Part shown: one piece after another, positions 34,332 through 42,917 of the stretch
Numbering within the stretch: position 1 is the stretch's first letter
Layout: each line of letters starts with the position of its first letter
NCBI RefSeq assembly: GCF_000307105.1
Contig: NC_018645.1
Coordinates: forward strand, 345,001-409,000
DNA: 64,000 bases
Source: Desulfobacula toluolica Tol2
Lineage (GTDB): Bacteria > Desulfobacterota > Desulfobacteria > Desulfobacterales > Desulfobacteraceae
Direction of reading: 5' to 3'
The notes under the pieces: generated by a model
Seen by the model: the letters and a program-made list of their open reading frames with translations, nothing else
Databases searched by the model: none
Told to the model about the DNA's origin: nothing
Translations under genes and position numbers: made by a program

Positions 34332-36194
34332 ATGCAGTTATCCGAACAGCAGCAGAATGCAGTAAATCATACCGGTTCCCCGGCACTTGTGGTTGCGGGA
34401 GCCGGTTCCGGCAAAACCAGAACCTTGACAGCTAAATTTTCCCACCTGGTGAATATTGGTCATGATCCCAAAAGAATTTTAGCCATCACCTTTACCAACA
34501 AAGCCGCAGAAGAGATGAAATCCCGGCTTATTGAGATGACAGGCCTGAAGAATCACGCGTTTGAATGGGTAAGAACCTATCATTCCGCCTGTCTGATGAT
34601 TTTAAAACAGCATTGTGAAAAAGCAGGGTATAAATCTCCCATACAGGTGTTTTCAGTCTACAGCCAGGGAAAACTGGTCAAAGAACTGTGTGTGAAAAAC
34701 AATGTTGAAAAAAAAAATGCCAATAAAATTTTATCTGCTATTTCCAGGGCAAAAAATTTTGGCAACCCGGAAAAATATTTTGATTTAAAACCAGGCCTTT
34801 TCAGCATCAATATTAAAGATCTGTATGACCAGTATGAAGAGCGTTTAAAAGAGATGAACAGCGTGGATTTTGATAATATCCTTTTAAAGGCAAGGGATCT
34901 TTTAAGGGATCATACGCAAATCCGGGACTATTATAGAAAATATTTTTCTTATATTCTTGTGGATGAATACCAGGACACCAACAACCTTCAGGAAGATTTA
35001 ACCAACCTGCTTTTAGGCGAACACAGGAATCTTTTTTGTGTGGGGGATGACTGGCAGGCTGTTTATGGTTTCAGGGGTTCCAATGTGAATCATTTTATCG
35101 GATTTCCTGAAAAATACAAGGACGCAAAAATTTTCAGACTGGAAGAAAATTACCGGTCAGCAAATGAAATTGTCCAGGCGGCAAATGATTTGATCGACCA
35201 TAACCCGGATAAAATGGAAAAAAAATGCTTTTCCCAAAAAAAAGGCGGGGTGGTTGAAATTTATGAATTTATATCTGATTCGCGTGAAGCCGAATGGGTT
35301 GCCAAAAGGATAAAAGGCCTAAACCGTCAGGGCCAGGGAATCGGTTTTGATAATATTGCAGTGGTCTACAGAACAAAATTTTGTTCCCTGCTCTTTGAAA
35401 AAATTTTCAGGTCATACCGTATACCCTATAGTTTAAAAGGGGCCCAGGGATTTTTTGAAAGAATGGAAGTTCTGGATATCAACTCCTATTTGAGTGCTGC
35501 ATTCTTTCCCGGCGATGATGTCTCGTTTGAGCGGATAGTCAATACCCCCAAAAGGGGAATCGGACCTGCAATGATAAAAAAAATTGCAGCCATGCGAACC
35601 GAAACAACAAGCCTTCAGGATGCCGCCAGAATTATGGTCAAGGATCGGGTGTTAACCAAGAAAATTCATGAAAACCTTTCCATGGTTCTTGAGATTTTAG
35701 ATGAAATAGTTGATCTTGCACCTGCCCGGGCAATGGAAGTTGTTCTGGAAAAAACCGAATATTTTGAGTATCTTAAGAAAAAAGTCAAAACAACTGCCGA
35801 GTTTGTTTCAAAAAAAGAAAATATTGAACAATTGATTTATACGGCAAGGTCCAAAAATGATCTTCTGGAATATCTTGAGGATGCAGCCTTGATCAGGGAG
35901 GATAAAGAAGACGATGACGACCAGGATTCATCAGGCGTATCCCTTCTTACCATTCATTCAGCCAAGGGACTGGAATATGATACCGTATTTATTGTTGGGT
36001 GCGAAGAGCGCCTGTTTCCCCACTGGAGGTCCATTGATGCGGGGGATAATGCTGTTTTCGAGGAAAGACGCCTGATGTATGTTGCAATGACAAGGGCTGA
36101 ACGGTTTTTATACCTGACCCATACAAGTTACAGAAAAGGGGAGTTTGCAAGAAGAAGCCGTTTTATTGATCAGATTCAGGAGTGCTTATCCTAA
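34332..36194 (+). CDS. UvrD/Rep/PcrA-type superfamily 1 DNA helicase
   Basis: A 620-residue 3'-5' helicase for repair or replication restart. Helicase motifs in order are AGAGSGKTRTLTAKF (I), ITFTNKAAEEMKSRL (Ia), ILVDEYQDTNNLQ (II), VGDDWQAVYGFRGS (III), LEENYRSANEI (IV), LTIHSAKGLEYDTVFIVG (V) and EERRLMYVAMTRAE (VI). It is somewhat shorter than UvrD (about 720) because the C-terminal extension is missing, so Rep-like assignment is equally possible. The ribosome site is weak. Its end overlaps the downstream transporter frame by 13 bases. Confidence 0.93.
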   Translation: MQLSEQQQNAVNHTGSPALVVAGAGSGKTRTLTAKFSHLVNIGHDPKRILAITFTNKAAEEMKSRLIEMTGLKNHAFEWVRTYHSACLMILKQHCEKAGYKSPIQVFSVYSQGKLVKELCVKNNVEKKNANKILSAISRAKNFGNPEKYFDLKPGLFSINIKDLYDQYEERLKEMNSVDFDNILLKARDLLRDHTQIRDYYRKYFSYILVDEYQDTNNLQEDLTNLLLGEHRNLFCVGDDWQAVYGFRGSNVNHFIGFPEKYKDAKIFRLEENYRSANEIVQAANDLIDHNPDKMEKKCFSQKKGGVVEIYEFISDSREAEWVAKRIKGLNRQGQGIGFDNIAVVYRTKFCSLLFEKIFRSYRIPYSLKGAQGFFERMEVLDINSYLSAAFFPGDDVSFERIVNTPKRGIGPAMIKKIAAMRTETTSLQDAARIMVKDRVLTKKIHENLSMVLEILDEIVDLAPARAMEVVLEKTEYFEYLKKKVKTTAEFVSKKENIEQLIYTARSKNDLLEYLEDAALIREDKEDDDDQDSSGVSLLTIHSAKGLEYDTVFIVGCEERLFPHWRSIDAGDNAVFEERRLMYVAMTRAERFLYLTHTSYRKGEFARRSRFIDQIQECLS

Positions 36195-37375
36195 TCCCGT
36201 CTGATCATAAAGGTGTTTTTGTCACATTGTTTTTTGCAATTTTTTCAACGGTTACCGGGGTGGGCATTGTGGTGCCTCTTCTTCCCGTGTATGCCAATGA
36301 CCTTGGGGCAACAGGCATCTATGTGGGGCTGATATTCGGATCATTTTCCTTGTCCAGGACCTTTCTTATGCCTTTGTTCGGAAGATTGTCCGATCAAAAA
36401 GGACGAAAGCCTTTTATTTTGGCAGGGCTGTTTACCTATACTCTTATTTCCATTGCCTTTATGTTTTCAAACAATGTGGAAACATTGATTCTATTGAGGT
36501 TTGTACAGGGGGCTGGATCAGCCATGATCATGCCGGTGGTTCAGGCCTATATCGGGGAGATCACACCGGCAGGTTCCGAAGGGTATGCCATGGGATTGTT
36601 TAACCTGTCCTCATTTTTGAGTTTGAGCCTGGGGCCTTTGATGGGGGGCGGAATAAAAGATCTGTGGTCCCTGGATGCTGCGTTTATGTGTATGGGAGTG
36701 CTGTCCGGTATTGGCCTGTTATTGTGTATTTTTTTCCTGCCACCCACAACTGAAGAAAAAACAAAAAGTCTGAAAACCGGTGTAATTCCATGGTCCAATC
36801 TTTTAACCGATAAAAGTATTCTTTCTATTTTTATATTCAGGTATGCCTATACCTCATGCATCGGGATCATCTGGTGTTTTCTTCCAGTTTTTGCCGATAC
36901 GGAATTTAACCTTTCAGGTTCTTTGACAGGCGTGCTTGTCATGCTGGGTGTGTTTATATCCGGGATTCTTAATATTCCCATGGGCTATGTGGCAGACCGG
37001 GCAAACAAAAGGATGATGATTCTTGCAGGGGGTATTTTGTCAACCATTGGGATGCTGCTGCTGTTCCAGGCGTCCTGCTTTTATGACCTGGTTGTTGCCA
37101 TTTCAATATTTGGGGTAGGCGGCGGTATTTCCATGCCGGCAATCATGGGGTATGCCGTTATAAAAGGGGATGAAAAAAAAGCCATGGGATCGGTCATATC
37201 CATAATAACTGTTGCCCACAGCCTGGGAATGCTCACGGGTTCAATGGCTGCCGGACTGGTCATGGATTTTTTCAGTTTGCGATTGTCTTTCCCCTGCGGC
37301 ATGATCATCATGGCCCTTGGAACCCTTGTCTTTTTTATAATGGCGGATAGAAATTCGTTTGTAAGCAAAAGCTGA
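36182..37375 (+). CDS. Major facilitator superfamily transporter
   Basis: A 397-residue protein with about 12 membrane segments. The drug:H+ antiporter-type motif between helices 2 and 3 is present as GRLSDQKGRKPFILAG, and GYVADRANKRMMILAG repeats it in the second half. Substrate unknown. The GTG start at 36182 overlaps the helicase gene and has no well-spaced ribosome site. A TTG at 36227 behind AAAGG is an alternative and would still keep all helices. It ends 30 bp from the convergent potassium channel gene. Confidence 0.85.
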   Translation: MLILIPSDHKGVFVTLFFAIFSTVTGVGIVVPLLPVYANDLGATGIYVGLIFGSFSLSRTFLMPLFGRLSDQKGRKPFILAGLFTYTLISIAFMFSNNVETLILLRFVQGAGSAMIMPVVQAYIGEITPAGSEGYAMGLFNLSSFLSLSLGPLMGGGIKDLWSLDAAFMCMGVLSGIGLLLCIFFLPPTTEEKTKSLKTGVIPWSNLLTDKSILSIFIFRYAYTSCIGIIWCFLPVFADTEFNLSGSLTGVLVMLGVFISGILNIPMGYVADRANKRMMILAGGILSTIGMLLLFQASCFYDLVVAISIFGVGGGISMPAIMGYAVIKGDEKKAMGSVISIITVAHSLGMLTGSMAAGLVMDFFSLRLSFPCGMIIMALGTLVFFIMADRNSFVSKS

Positions 37376-37405
37376 TCTTCAAAAATGATCTGATCTCTTA
37401 CTGTT

Positions 37406-38446
37406 TTAGGAAGGCCATGTGATATTAAGCGGTCTTTTCTGAGCCATCAGCCATATCCCGTCTCCCTTTGAAATGCTTTTTTCCTTGGACGGGTTGACCA
37501 TTACCCTGTTGTCAGTGGTTTGCATGGCAAAGGTCAGGTAATTGTATTTGTCTTTGAGATAATCATGCAGAACCCACCAGGTGAGGTTTGGAATGGTTTT
37601 AGAAACTGTCACATAATATATCTCTTCTTGTGCATCGTTTTTCAACAGGATCTGTAAAGGGATATGCACCTTGTCCTGCATAGCCTGCACCATCATTTCA
37701 GCCGTCATCTGCACGATGATTTGAAAATCACCCTGAACACTTGAAAAGGTGTCCAGAGACTGGGTTGAAATACAGCGAACCGTAATTTCGCACGCCTGAT
37801 GTTTCAGTTTAAGGGCATTGATCAGGGCAAACAGATTTTTTTCGTCGTTGCCTGTGTGAATAATTATTCTTGCGGCTTGTTTTACATTTGCTTTGTTAAG
37901 GGTGTTAAGTGTATCCGGACTGCCTTTGACAAAGCAAACCCTGTCCATATCCGGAAACGGATGCCTGGGCATGTCGTCCAAAAGGACAATATCCTGGTCT
38001 GCATATGTCTCGTCTTTTCTGATCTCTTCAACCAGTTGTTCTGTTTCAGTTGTAAACCCCACGATCAAAATATGATCTGTTCCTTTGTATCTTTTTTCTC
38101 CGTGCATTTTTTTATCTCTCCTTTCAATCAACGAGGATGCAAAATGGGTAATAAATGCGGCACCAAGGCCAATACCCATGAACATGGGCAAGATAACCGC
38201 GACAATCCTGCCTGGATTGGAGACGGGAAACAGATCCCCATAGCCTACAGTTGTACTGGTCACAACACTCCACCACAATGCCTGGTCAAAATGGGTCAAG
38301 GCGGAATCAGCAGGTTCAACAAGCTTGATCAGCAAGCTTGATACCAACAGAAGAATCATGTAGGCAAAGACAAGGTAAATGCCCTTACTTTTAAGTTTCA
38401 CCCTTATCATGTACTTTATAAAATAAATCAAAAACAATCTCTCCAT
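37406..38446 (-). CDS. Two-helix potassium channel with RCK/TrkA-N domain
   Basis: A 346-residue Kch/MthK-like channel. Two membrane helices (about 23-41 and 80-105) flank the selectivity filter TTVGYGD (residues 65-71). A cytoplasmic RCK domain follows (HILIVGFTTETEQLVEEI, ARIIIHTGNDEKNLFALI), with a TrkA-C-like tail. The frame could extend to 38503, but those 19 residues are encoded by repeat copy 8, and the natural start is ATG 38446. No Shine-Dalgarno precedes it: the element's ATATAAA end abuts the start codon. It is the last gene of the minus-strand island. Related clusters elsewhere also pair an ion channel with DUF350 and spermidine-synthase-like genes (from memory). Confidence 0.88.
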   Translation of the reverse strand: MERLFLIYFIKYMIRVKLKSKGIYLVFAYMILLLVSSLLIKLVEPADSALTHFDQALWWSVVTSTTVGYGDLFPVSNPGRIVAVILPMFMGIGLGAAFITHFASSLIERRDKKMHGEKRYKGTDHILIVGFTTETEQLVEEIRKDETYADQDIVLLDDMPRHPFPDMDRVCFVKGSPDTLNTLNKANVKQAARIIIHTGNDEKNLFALINALKLKHQACEITVRCISTQSLDTFSSVQGDFQIIVQMTAEMMVQAMQDKVHIPLQILLKNDAQEEIYYVTVSKTIPNLTWWVLHDYLKDKYNYLTFAMQTTDNRVMVNPSKEKSISKGDGIWLMAQKRPLNITWPS

Positions 38447-38541
38447 TTTATATGAAAGTCTTAAAAAATCCAAACAGCAACTTTCATGTTTTGTTGTGGG
38501 CAAATCAGTATGAAATACCAGGTCTGCCCGTGGCAGTTATT
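38447..38541 (-). repeat. Two-hairpin intergenic repeat, copy 8
   Basis: Best full copy: AATAACTGCCACGGGCAGACCTGG, GATTTGCCCACAACAAAACATG, GAAAGT.GCTG...AAGACTTTCATATAAA. The TAA stop of the upstream substrate-binding protein gene (38539-38537) is within its first bases. The channel's ATG follows its last base directly, so it fills the whole intergenic gap. Confidence 0.93.
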
Positions 38542-40048
38542 GCATGATTGTCCGGGAAAATACCAAATAATCAATATGTCCATTGAGTCCGACTCCTGGC
38601 ATTGTAATATTGCTTTTCATTGCAAACACCCTGACCGGTTGGAAAGTGAAAAGCATCATGGCCTGGTCATGGATATATTTATCAAGCAGTTTTAGTTGTT
38701 TGGTATGCCCCAGGAAAGCGGATTGAAACAGGGCAAACAAAAATTTTTTATCAAAGGTATCATCTCTTATAATAGACCATGGACTGTCACTGGCTAAAAA
38801 AAGGCCTGCGTGAAACGACAAATCCATAATCGGGTTGTCCACCAGATTGACAGCCATATGACCCGGATAAGGACTGCCGCTTCTTTTCCCTTCCATAATT
38901 CTTTTAGCCCAATCAGGCCTTGAGACAATTTCTATATTTAACTTGACCCCTATTTTTTTTAAGTCGGCCCGGATCGCTTCAGATAAAGGTATGGCCTGCT
39001 CTATGGAGATCATGTCCAGATCAAACCCGTTTTTATATCCGGCCTCGGCTAAAAGAGACCCGGCTTTTTTTATATCGTAGGCATAGGGTTTTAAAGTGCT
39101 GTTTTTTCCAATCTCACCAAATTTTCCCAGCGAGGCCAGCGGCACGCCGAACCCTCCGCCTTGCACCTTGATCAGTTTGTTTTTATCCACAGCATAATTA
39201 AGTGCTTGCCTGACTCTAACATCTTTTAGCGGGCCCTGATTTTTCATAAGTACCCAATACCCTCGTAATACAAGCCTTTTCATGATTTTAAAACCGGCTT
39301 CTTGTACCCGTTCAATATCTTTTGGATCAAGATTGGTGTTTACATCCACATCACCGTTTAATAATGCCTCAGTCCCTTGGTCTTTCGGTATAATCTTAAA
39401 TACCAGTTTGTCGATGAACGGCATTTTGTTATCCCAATAGTCCGGGTTTTTAGCCAGTACAATCTTTTTCCCCTTATCCCATTGTTCAAATTTAAAGGGT
39501 CCGGTTCCCACGGGATGTTTAAAAAACTCTTGGATTCCTTTTTCCTTAATATATTTTGGAGGACAAATAGCACCAAACATGGTCAACCTGTATAAAAACA
39601 TTCCATCCGGGTGTTTAAGATGAATTTTCAGCTTATGGGGCGTAATAATTTCAATTCGTTTTATGGGGGATAAAATCCAGGCATTGCCGGCTTTGTTGAT
39701 CGGATCAATGATATAATCGTATGTGAACTTAACAGCTTGTGCATCAAAAGGCTCTCCATTATGGAATTTAACACCTTTTCTCAAAAAAAATTGATAAGTG
39801 GTTTTGTTCAACATCCTCCAGGATACAGCTAATCCTGGAACCCGTTTTCCATTCAAATCCAGATGGACAAGGCTGTCAAAAATCTGAGTCACCACGGAAT
39901 ACGAATCCGGATCAAAATTGTCCAAAGAAGTGATTGCGGGAATATCGGCTGAAAAATTCACAACCCTCAATGTTTTGGCAAAAAGAGGAGAAAATGAAAA
40001 TATCACCATCACGATAATAAATGAAAGTATTTTTTGAGTTAACTTCAT
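38537..40048 (-). CDS. Extracytoplasmic solute-binding protein, family 5 (peptide/nickel type), orphan
   Basis: A 503-residue exported binding protein. The signal peptide covers about residues 1-25 (MKLTQKILSFIIVMVIFSFS). The mature part has the family-5 pattern: FDSLVHLDLNGKRVPGLAVSW, FFLRKGVKFHNGEPFDAQAVKFT, GTGPFKFEQWDKGKKIVLAKN, and VRQALNYAVDK. Start ATG 40048 is behind GGGAGG; an upstream in-frame ATG at 40063 lacks a site. No permease or ATPase genes are nearby, so it either serves an unlinked transporter or acts as a sensor. Position inside the polyamine-type island hints at a peptide or polyamine-like ligand (inference). The stop codon lies in repeat copy 8. Confidence 0.87.
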   Translation of the reverse strand: MKLTQKILSFIIVMVIFSFSPLFAKTLRVVNFSADIPAITSLDNFDPDSYSVVTQIFDSLVHLDLNGKRVPGLAVSWRMLNKTTYQFFLRKGVKFHNGEPFDAQAVKFTYDYIIDPINKAGNAWILSPIKRIEIITPHKLKIHLKHPDGMFLYRLTMFGAICPPKYIKEKGIQEFFKHPVGTGPFKFEQWDKGKKIVLAKNPDYWDNKMPFIDKLVFKIIPKDQGTEALLNGDVDVNTNLDPKDIERVQEAGFKIMKRLVLRGYWVLMKNQGPLKDVRVRQALNYAVDKNKLIKVQGGGFGVPLASLGKFGEIGKNSTLKPYAYDIKKAGSLLAEAGYKNGFDLDMISIEQAIPLSEAIRADLKKIGVKLNIEIVSRPDWAKRIMEGKRSGSPYPGHMAVNLVDNPIMDLSFHAGLFLASDSPWSIIRDDTFDKKFLFALFQSAFLGHTKQLKLLDKYIHDQAMMLFTFQPVRVFAMKSNITMPGVGLNGHIDYLVFSRTIMQ

Positions 40049-40077
40049 TTTGCCTCCCAGCATTGGATGGAAAAATA

Positions 40078-40101
40078 CAAGGTCTGCCCGTGGCCGTTAT
40101 T
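40078..40101 (-). repeat. Two-hairpin repeat, partial copy 9 (outer end only)
   Basis: On the minus strand only AATAACGGCCACGGGCAGACCTTG remains, matching the first 24 bases of the element. It lies 30 bp upstream of the binding-protein start. The remainder of the 159-bp gap shows no second arm. Confidence 0.7.
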
Positions 40102-40207
40102 CAGAGTAACAAAAAACCGTGGGGATTCAAAGAGATATTGAATTGTTAAACAAAAATATTATTGTTTTAACTGTCTTGAATGTATGATTTTTTTTGCAAT
40201 TATCCCG

Positions 40208-41890
40208 TTATTCCAGCAGCCAGGAGTCGTGATTATAAATACTTAACAAGGCAGGATGAAGCAGGGTGTTTATTTGACGGCTATTTGTGAAAAGCGCATT
40301 TTTGCCAAACACCAGTTCACTTTTAAAAACCTGCGGGGTGATAAATCTTGTGGGCACGTCAATCAACAAATGCTCTATTCTGCCCATAATTTTTTCTTTT
40401 TTAATATCTGGATGCCAGGCCAGATACCATCCCCAATCCCCGAAACTTGGAACATTTTCATGAAAGGCAAGGATGGAAAAAGCTGCGCTTTCAAGGGTTC
40501 TTCCAATACAAAGAAAGCTTTCCTTTGCAAGATAGGGCGATGTTGCCTGAACCACCATCATCCCGTGCTGCGATAAATGCTGTTTTACTTTTTTGTAAAA
40601 TTCTTTGGAATAAAGCTTGGTCAGTTCAGGTGTGGACGGATCGGGCATGTCAATAATGATAACATCCCAAAAGCCGGGTATGTCACTTAAAAATTTATCC
40701 GCATCCACATTCATGACATTTACATCCGCAAGTTTTTGGGTTTGGGCCTGTTTTGTGTAAATGTTTTTTTTGGGGGTTTCAATATAAAGCCGCTTATTGA
40801 TCCCGGGACTGATACCCTTGCCCACCATGGTTACAAGACGGGCGTCTTTAAAAGAATCATTGTTAATTCGTTTTAAAACGGGATGTGTTTTGGCAAGGCG
40901 GGTCATTTCAGGGTCCAGGTCCACCAACAGGATCTGTTTTACGCTTTTATATTTTAAAACTTCTCTTAAGGCACAACCGTCGCCACCGCCGAGAATAAGG
41001 ACTTTTGTTGTGACGGAAACAAGATTCATGACAGGATGCACCATTGGCTCATGGTATCGCTGTTCATCTGTGCTGCAAAACTGAAGGTTCCCGTTTAAAA
41101 ACAGCCTGACTTCATCAAAAGGCTTGTAATGGGTGATGGCGATATGCTGGTATTGAGTGGGATGGCTTAAAATAATGGGATCATCATACAAAGGCTGCTC
41201 AATTTTTATGTTCCATTCCCGGTTGTTGAGATATCCGTACAAAACAGCACAAAAAGTCGCCACCATGATGAGCGGAATAAAAATCCCTTTTTTTAACAGG
41301 CCTTTTTTTGAAAAATAGACAAAGGTTATAAATGCAAGAAAAAAGTTAACACCTGCTGTTAAAAAAGCAGCTTCCGTAATGGGCGTGAATCTTAAGAGGA
41401 TAAACACATAGACAAGGGACCCGATCAGGCTGCCGATATAATCAGCACTCAAAATATTACCCAGGTTGGTGGACAATTCTTTGCTAAAATCATTGTTGAT
41501 CCTTATAATCACAGGAATTTCAAGCCCGATCATGATGCCGATGAAACTGACGAAAAAATAGAGAACCAGGCTGTAATGGGCTGTATACCCATATGCGATG
41601 TAAGTCAGGGTGGGGGAAAATCCTCCGGCAAGGGCCAGGCCGGTTTCAACACCGATAAAGGTATAAATAAGATTTTTTTTGGAAACCTGTGCCTGGATCA
41701 GGCTGCCAAATCCCATCCAGAACAGCATAAGTCCGATGACCATGGCCCATTGTTCAAAAGAATTGCCTAAAATCATGGAGGCAAGGCTTGCCTGGATATA
41801 TTCCAGAATAATTCCGCAGGCACCGCTTGCAAACATGCAGGCACAAAGCAGTACGGATGCAAAATTGGTTTTAACGCTTCTTTTTGTCAT
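40208..41890 (-). CDS. Membrane-anchored spermidine synthase-like aminopropyltransferase
   Basis: A 560-residue two-part protein. Residues 1-230 form about seven membrane helices. The C-terminal part is a Rossmann-fold polyamine synthase domain with LILGGGDGCALREVLKY, VDLDPEMTRLA, VDADKFLS and VIIDMPDPSTPELTKLYS. The canonical DSxDP loop is DMPDP here, so catalytic detail may differ. It may aminopropylate a membrane-proximal substrate using decarboxylated SAM, or bind polyamines. A SpeD-like gene lies at the far end of the same island. The start ATG has no Shine-Dalgarno; repeat copy 10 ends four bases upstream. Membrane spermidine synthases near DUF350 and DUF4178 genes recur in other bacteria (from memory). 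Confidence 0.85.
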   Translation of the reverse strand: MTKRSVKTNFASVLLCACMFASGACGIILEYIQASLASMILGNSFEQWAMVIGLMLFWMGFGSLIQAQVSKKNLIYTFIGVETGLALAGGFSPTLTYIAYGYTAHYSLVLYFFVSFIGIMIGLEIPVIIRINNDFSKELSTNLGNILSADYIGSLIGSLVYVFILLRFTPITEAAFLTAGVNFFLAFITFVYFSKKGLLKKGIFIPLIMVATFCAVLYGYLNNREWNIKIEQPLYDDPIILSHPTQYQHIAITHYKPFDEVRLFLNGNLQFCSTDEQRYHEPMVHPVMNLVSVTTKVLILGGGDGCALREVLKYKSVKQILLVDLDPEMTRLAKTHPVLKRINNDSFKDARLVTMVGKGISPGINKRLYIETPKKNIYTKQAQTQKLADVNVMNVDADKFLSDIPGFWDVIIIDMPDPSTPELTKLYSKEFYKKVKQHLSQHGMMVVQATSPYLAKESFLCIGRTLESAAFSILAFHENVPSFGDWGWYLAWHPDIKKEKIMGRIEHLLIDVPTRFITPQVFKSELVFGKNALFTNSRQINTLLHPALLSIYNHDSWLLE

Positions 41891-41894
41891 ATTT

Positions 41895-42007
41895 TTTTTA
41901 TATGCAGGTTTTTAAAAATCCAGGCAGAAACTTGCAATATTCTTTATGGGCAAATCAGGGTCACCTGATTGTTGTAAAAAAACGGCCTGGTTTGCCCGTG
42001 TCAGTTA
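41895..42007 (-). repeat. Two-hairpin intergenic repeat, copy 10 (long-loop variant)
   Basis: Variant with a longer arm I loop containing TTTTTTTACAACAATC between GGGCAAACC and GATTTGCCC, and an altered arm II (GCAAGTT...AACCTGC) that still pairs. The TAA stop of the DUF350 gene (42007-42005) is in its outer end. The spermidine-synthase-like start follows its other end by four bases. Same subtype as copy 12. Confidence 0.85.
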
Positions 42008-42895
42008 CATGGAAAACGCGATGATTATAGCAACCGCATTAATGGCGCTTACCACAACAATCAAAGCTGCAACATTCCTGTCTTCTTTGACTTCCGTGGC
42101 AATATCTGTGGTGGGCAGCAACAGTTTGTCTATCACAATTCTAAAAATCAACAGCATCAAAATTCCATAAACCGCATATATACCAAAACTTGTCAGATCA
42201 TTGGCCCATCCTGTGAACGGCCCTGAAATGCTGGACATAAGAATAATGCCCAGGGCGATAAGGATGCCGCCAAGGCCGATGCCTGCCGCAAGATTATTGC
42301 TTTTGATCTCATTTTTCACATTAAATGGGGTGATAAGCTCGTAAAGGAATCCAACAATCAACAGAGCCAGCTGGCCCAGTATAAAAAAGAGAATTGCGCT
42401 GACAATGCTCTGGACAAAAGTTCCGCCGCTTCCTGAGATGGAGCCGTTAAGTATAAATCCCGTGGCAACATACATACCGGCTTCAACCATTCCCACAGCA
42501 GTATTTCCGACAACTTTGCGTCCATCAGGCTGTACAAATGATTTGACACACTCCTGGTCATTGTTGATATTGCCCAGCATGATAAAATCATTGATAAACC
42601 TGGATGAAAACATAAATAGTGTAATTATAAAACCGTCAATCAGCAAGTGGCTCAGGTCAAGAAAAAAACCTTTTGAAGATCCGCCCAAGGCACCCGACAA
42701 TGCTATGGCAACACCCAAATAGAGACCTGATCTTCTCAACCCTACAGCAATATTTCCGTCATCAATATGCACATCATCATCAAAGTCCCTGGTTCGCCAG
42801 TCATCTATTTTTTTAACCAGCCATATAAACAGGATACCAATGACAACATAGATAAATCCTTGACCTAACCCTTCGAGCGTTACAGCTATATCCAT
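42005..42895 (-). CDS. Membrane protein with two DUF350 repeats
   Basis: A 296-residue protein with about eight membrane helices in two similar halves. Each half has a DDWRTRD/ELITPF-type polar break and a following GNIAVGLRRSGLYLGVAIALSG or NNLAAGIGLGGILIALGIIL segment, a tandem duplication of the DUF350 unit (YjfL-like). Function is unproven; DUF350 genes cluster with PspA/TelA-type envelope-stress genes and polyamine enzymes. Start ATG 42895 has AAGGAGG upstream; the longer frame to 43012 is an overlap artefact. It lies 22 bp after the lipoprotein gene, and its stop codon lies in repeat copy 10. Confidence 0.83.
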   Translation of the reverse strand: MDIAVTLEGLGQGFIYVVIGILFIWLVKKIDDWRTRDFDDDVHIDDGNIAVGLRRSGLYLGVAIALSGALGGSSKGFFLDLSHLLIDGFIITLFMFSSRFINDFIMLGNINNDQECVKSFVQPDGRKVVGNTAVGMVEAGMYVATGFILNGSISGSGGTFVQSIVSAILFFILGQLALLIVGFLYELITPFNVKNEIKSNNLAAGIGLGGILIALGIILMSSISGPFTGWANDLTSFGIYAVYGILMLLIFRIVIDKLLLPTTDIATEVKEDRNVAALIVVVSAINAVAIIIAFSM

Positions 42896-42917
42896 TCTTT
42901 CCTCCTTAAGACTCGTT

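Noticed and set aside
38447-38503. N-terminal extension of the potassium channel (19 extra residues)
   Set aside because: These codons are encoded by repeat copy 8 and have no ribosome site. The hydrophobic core begins after the ATG at 38446.
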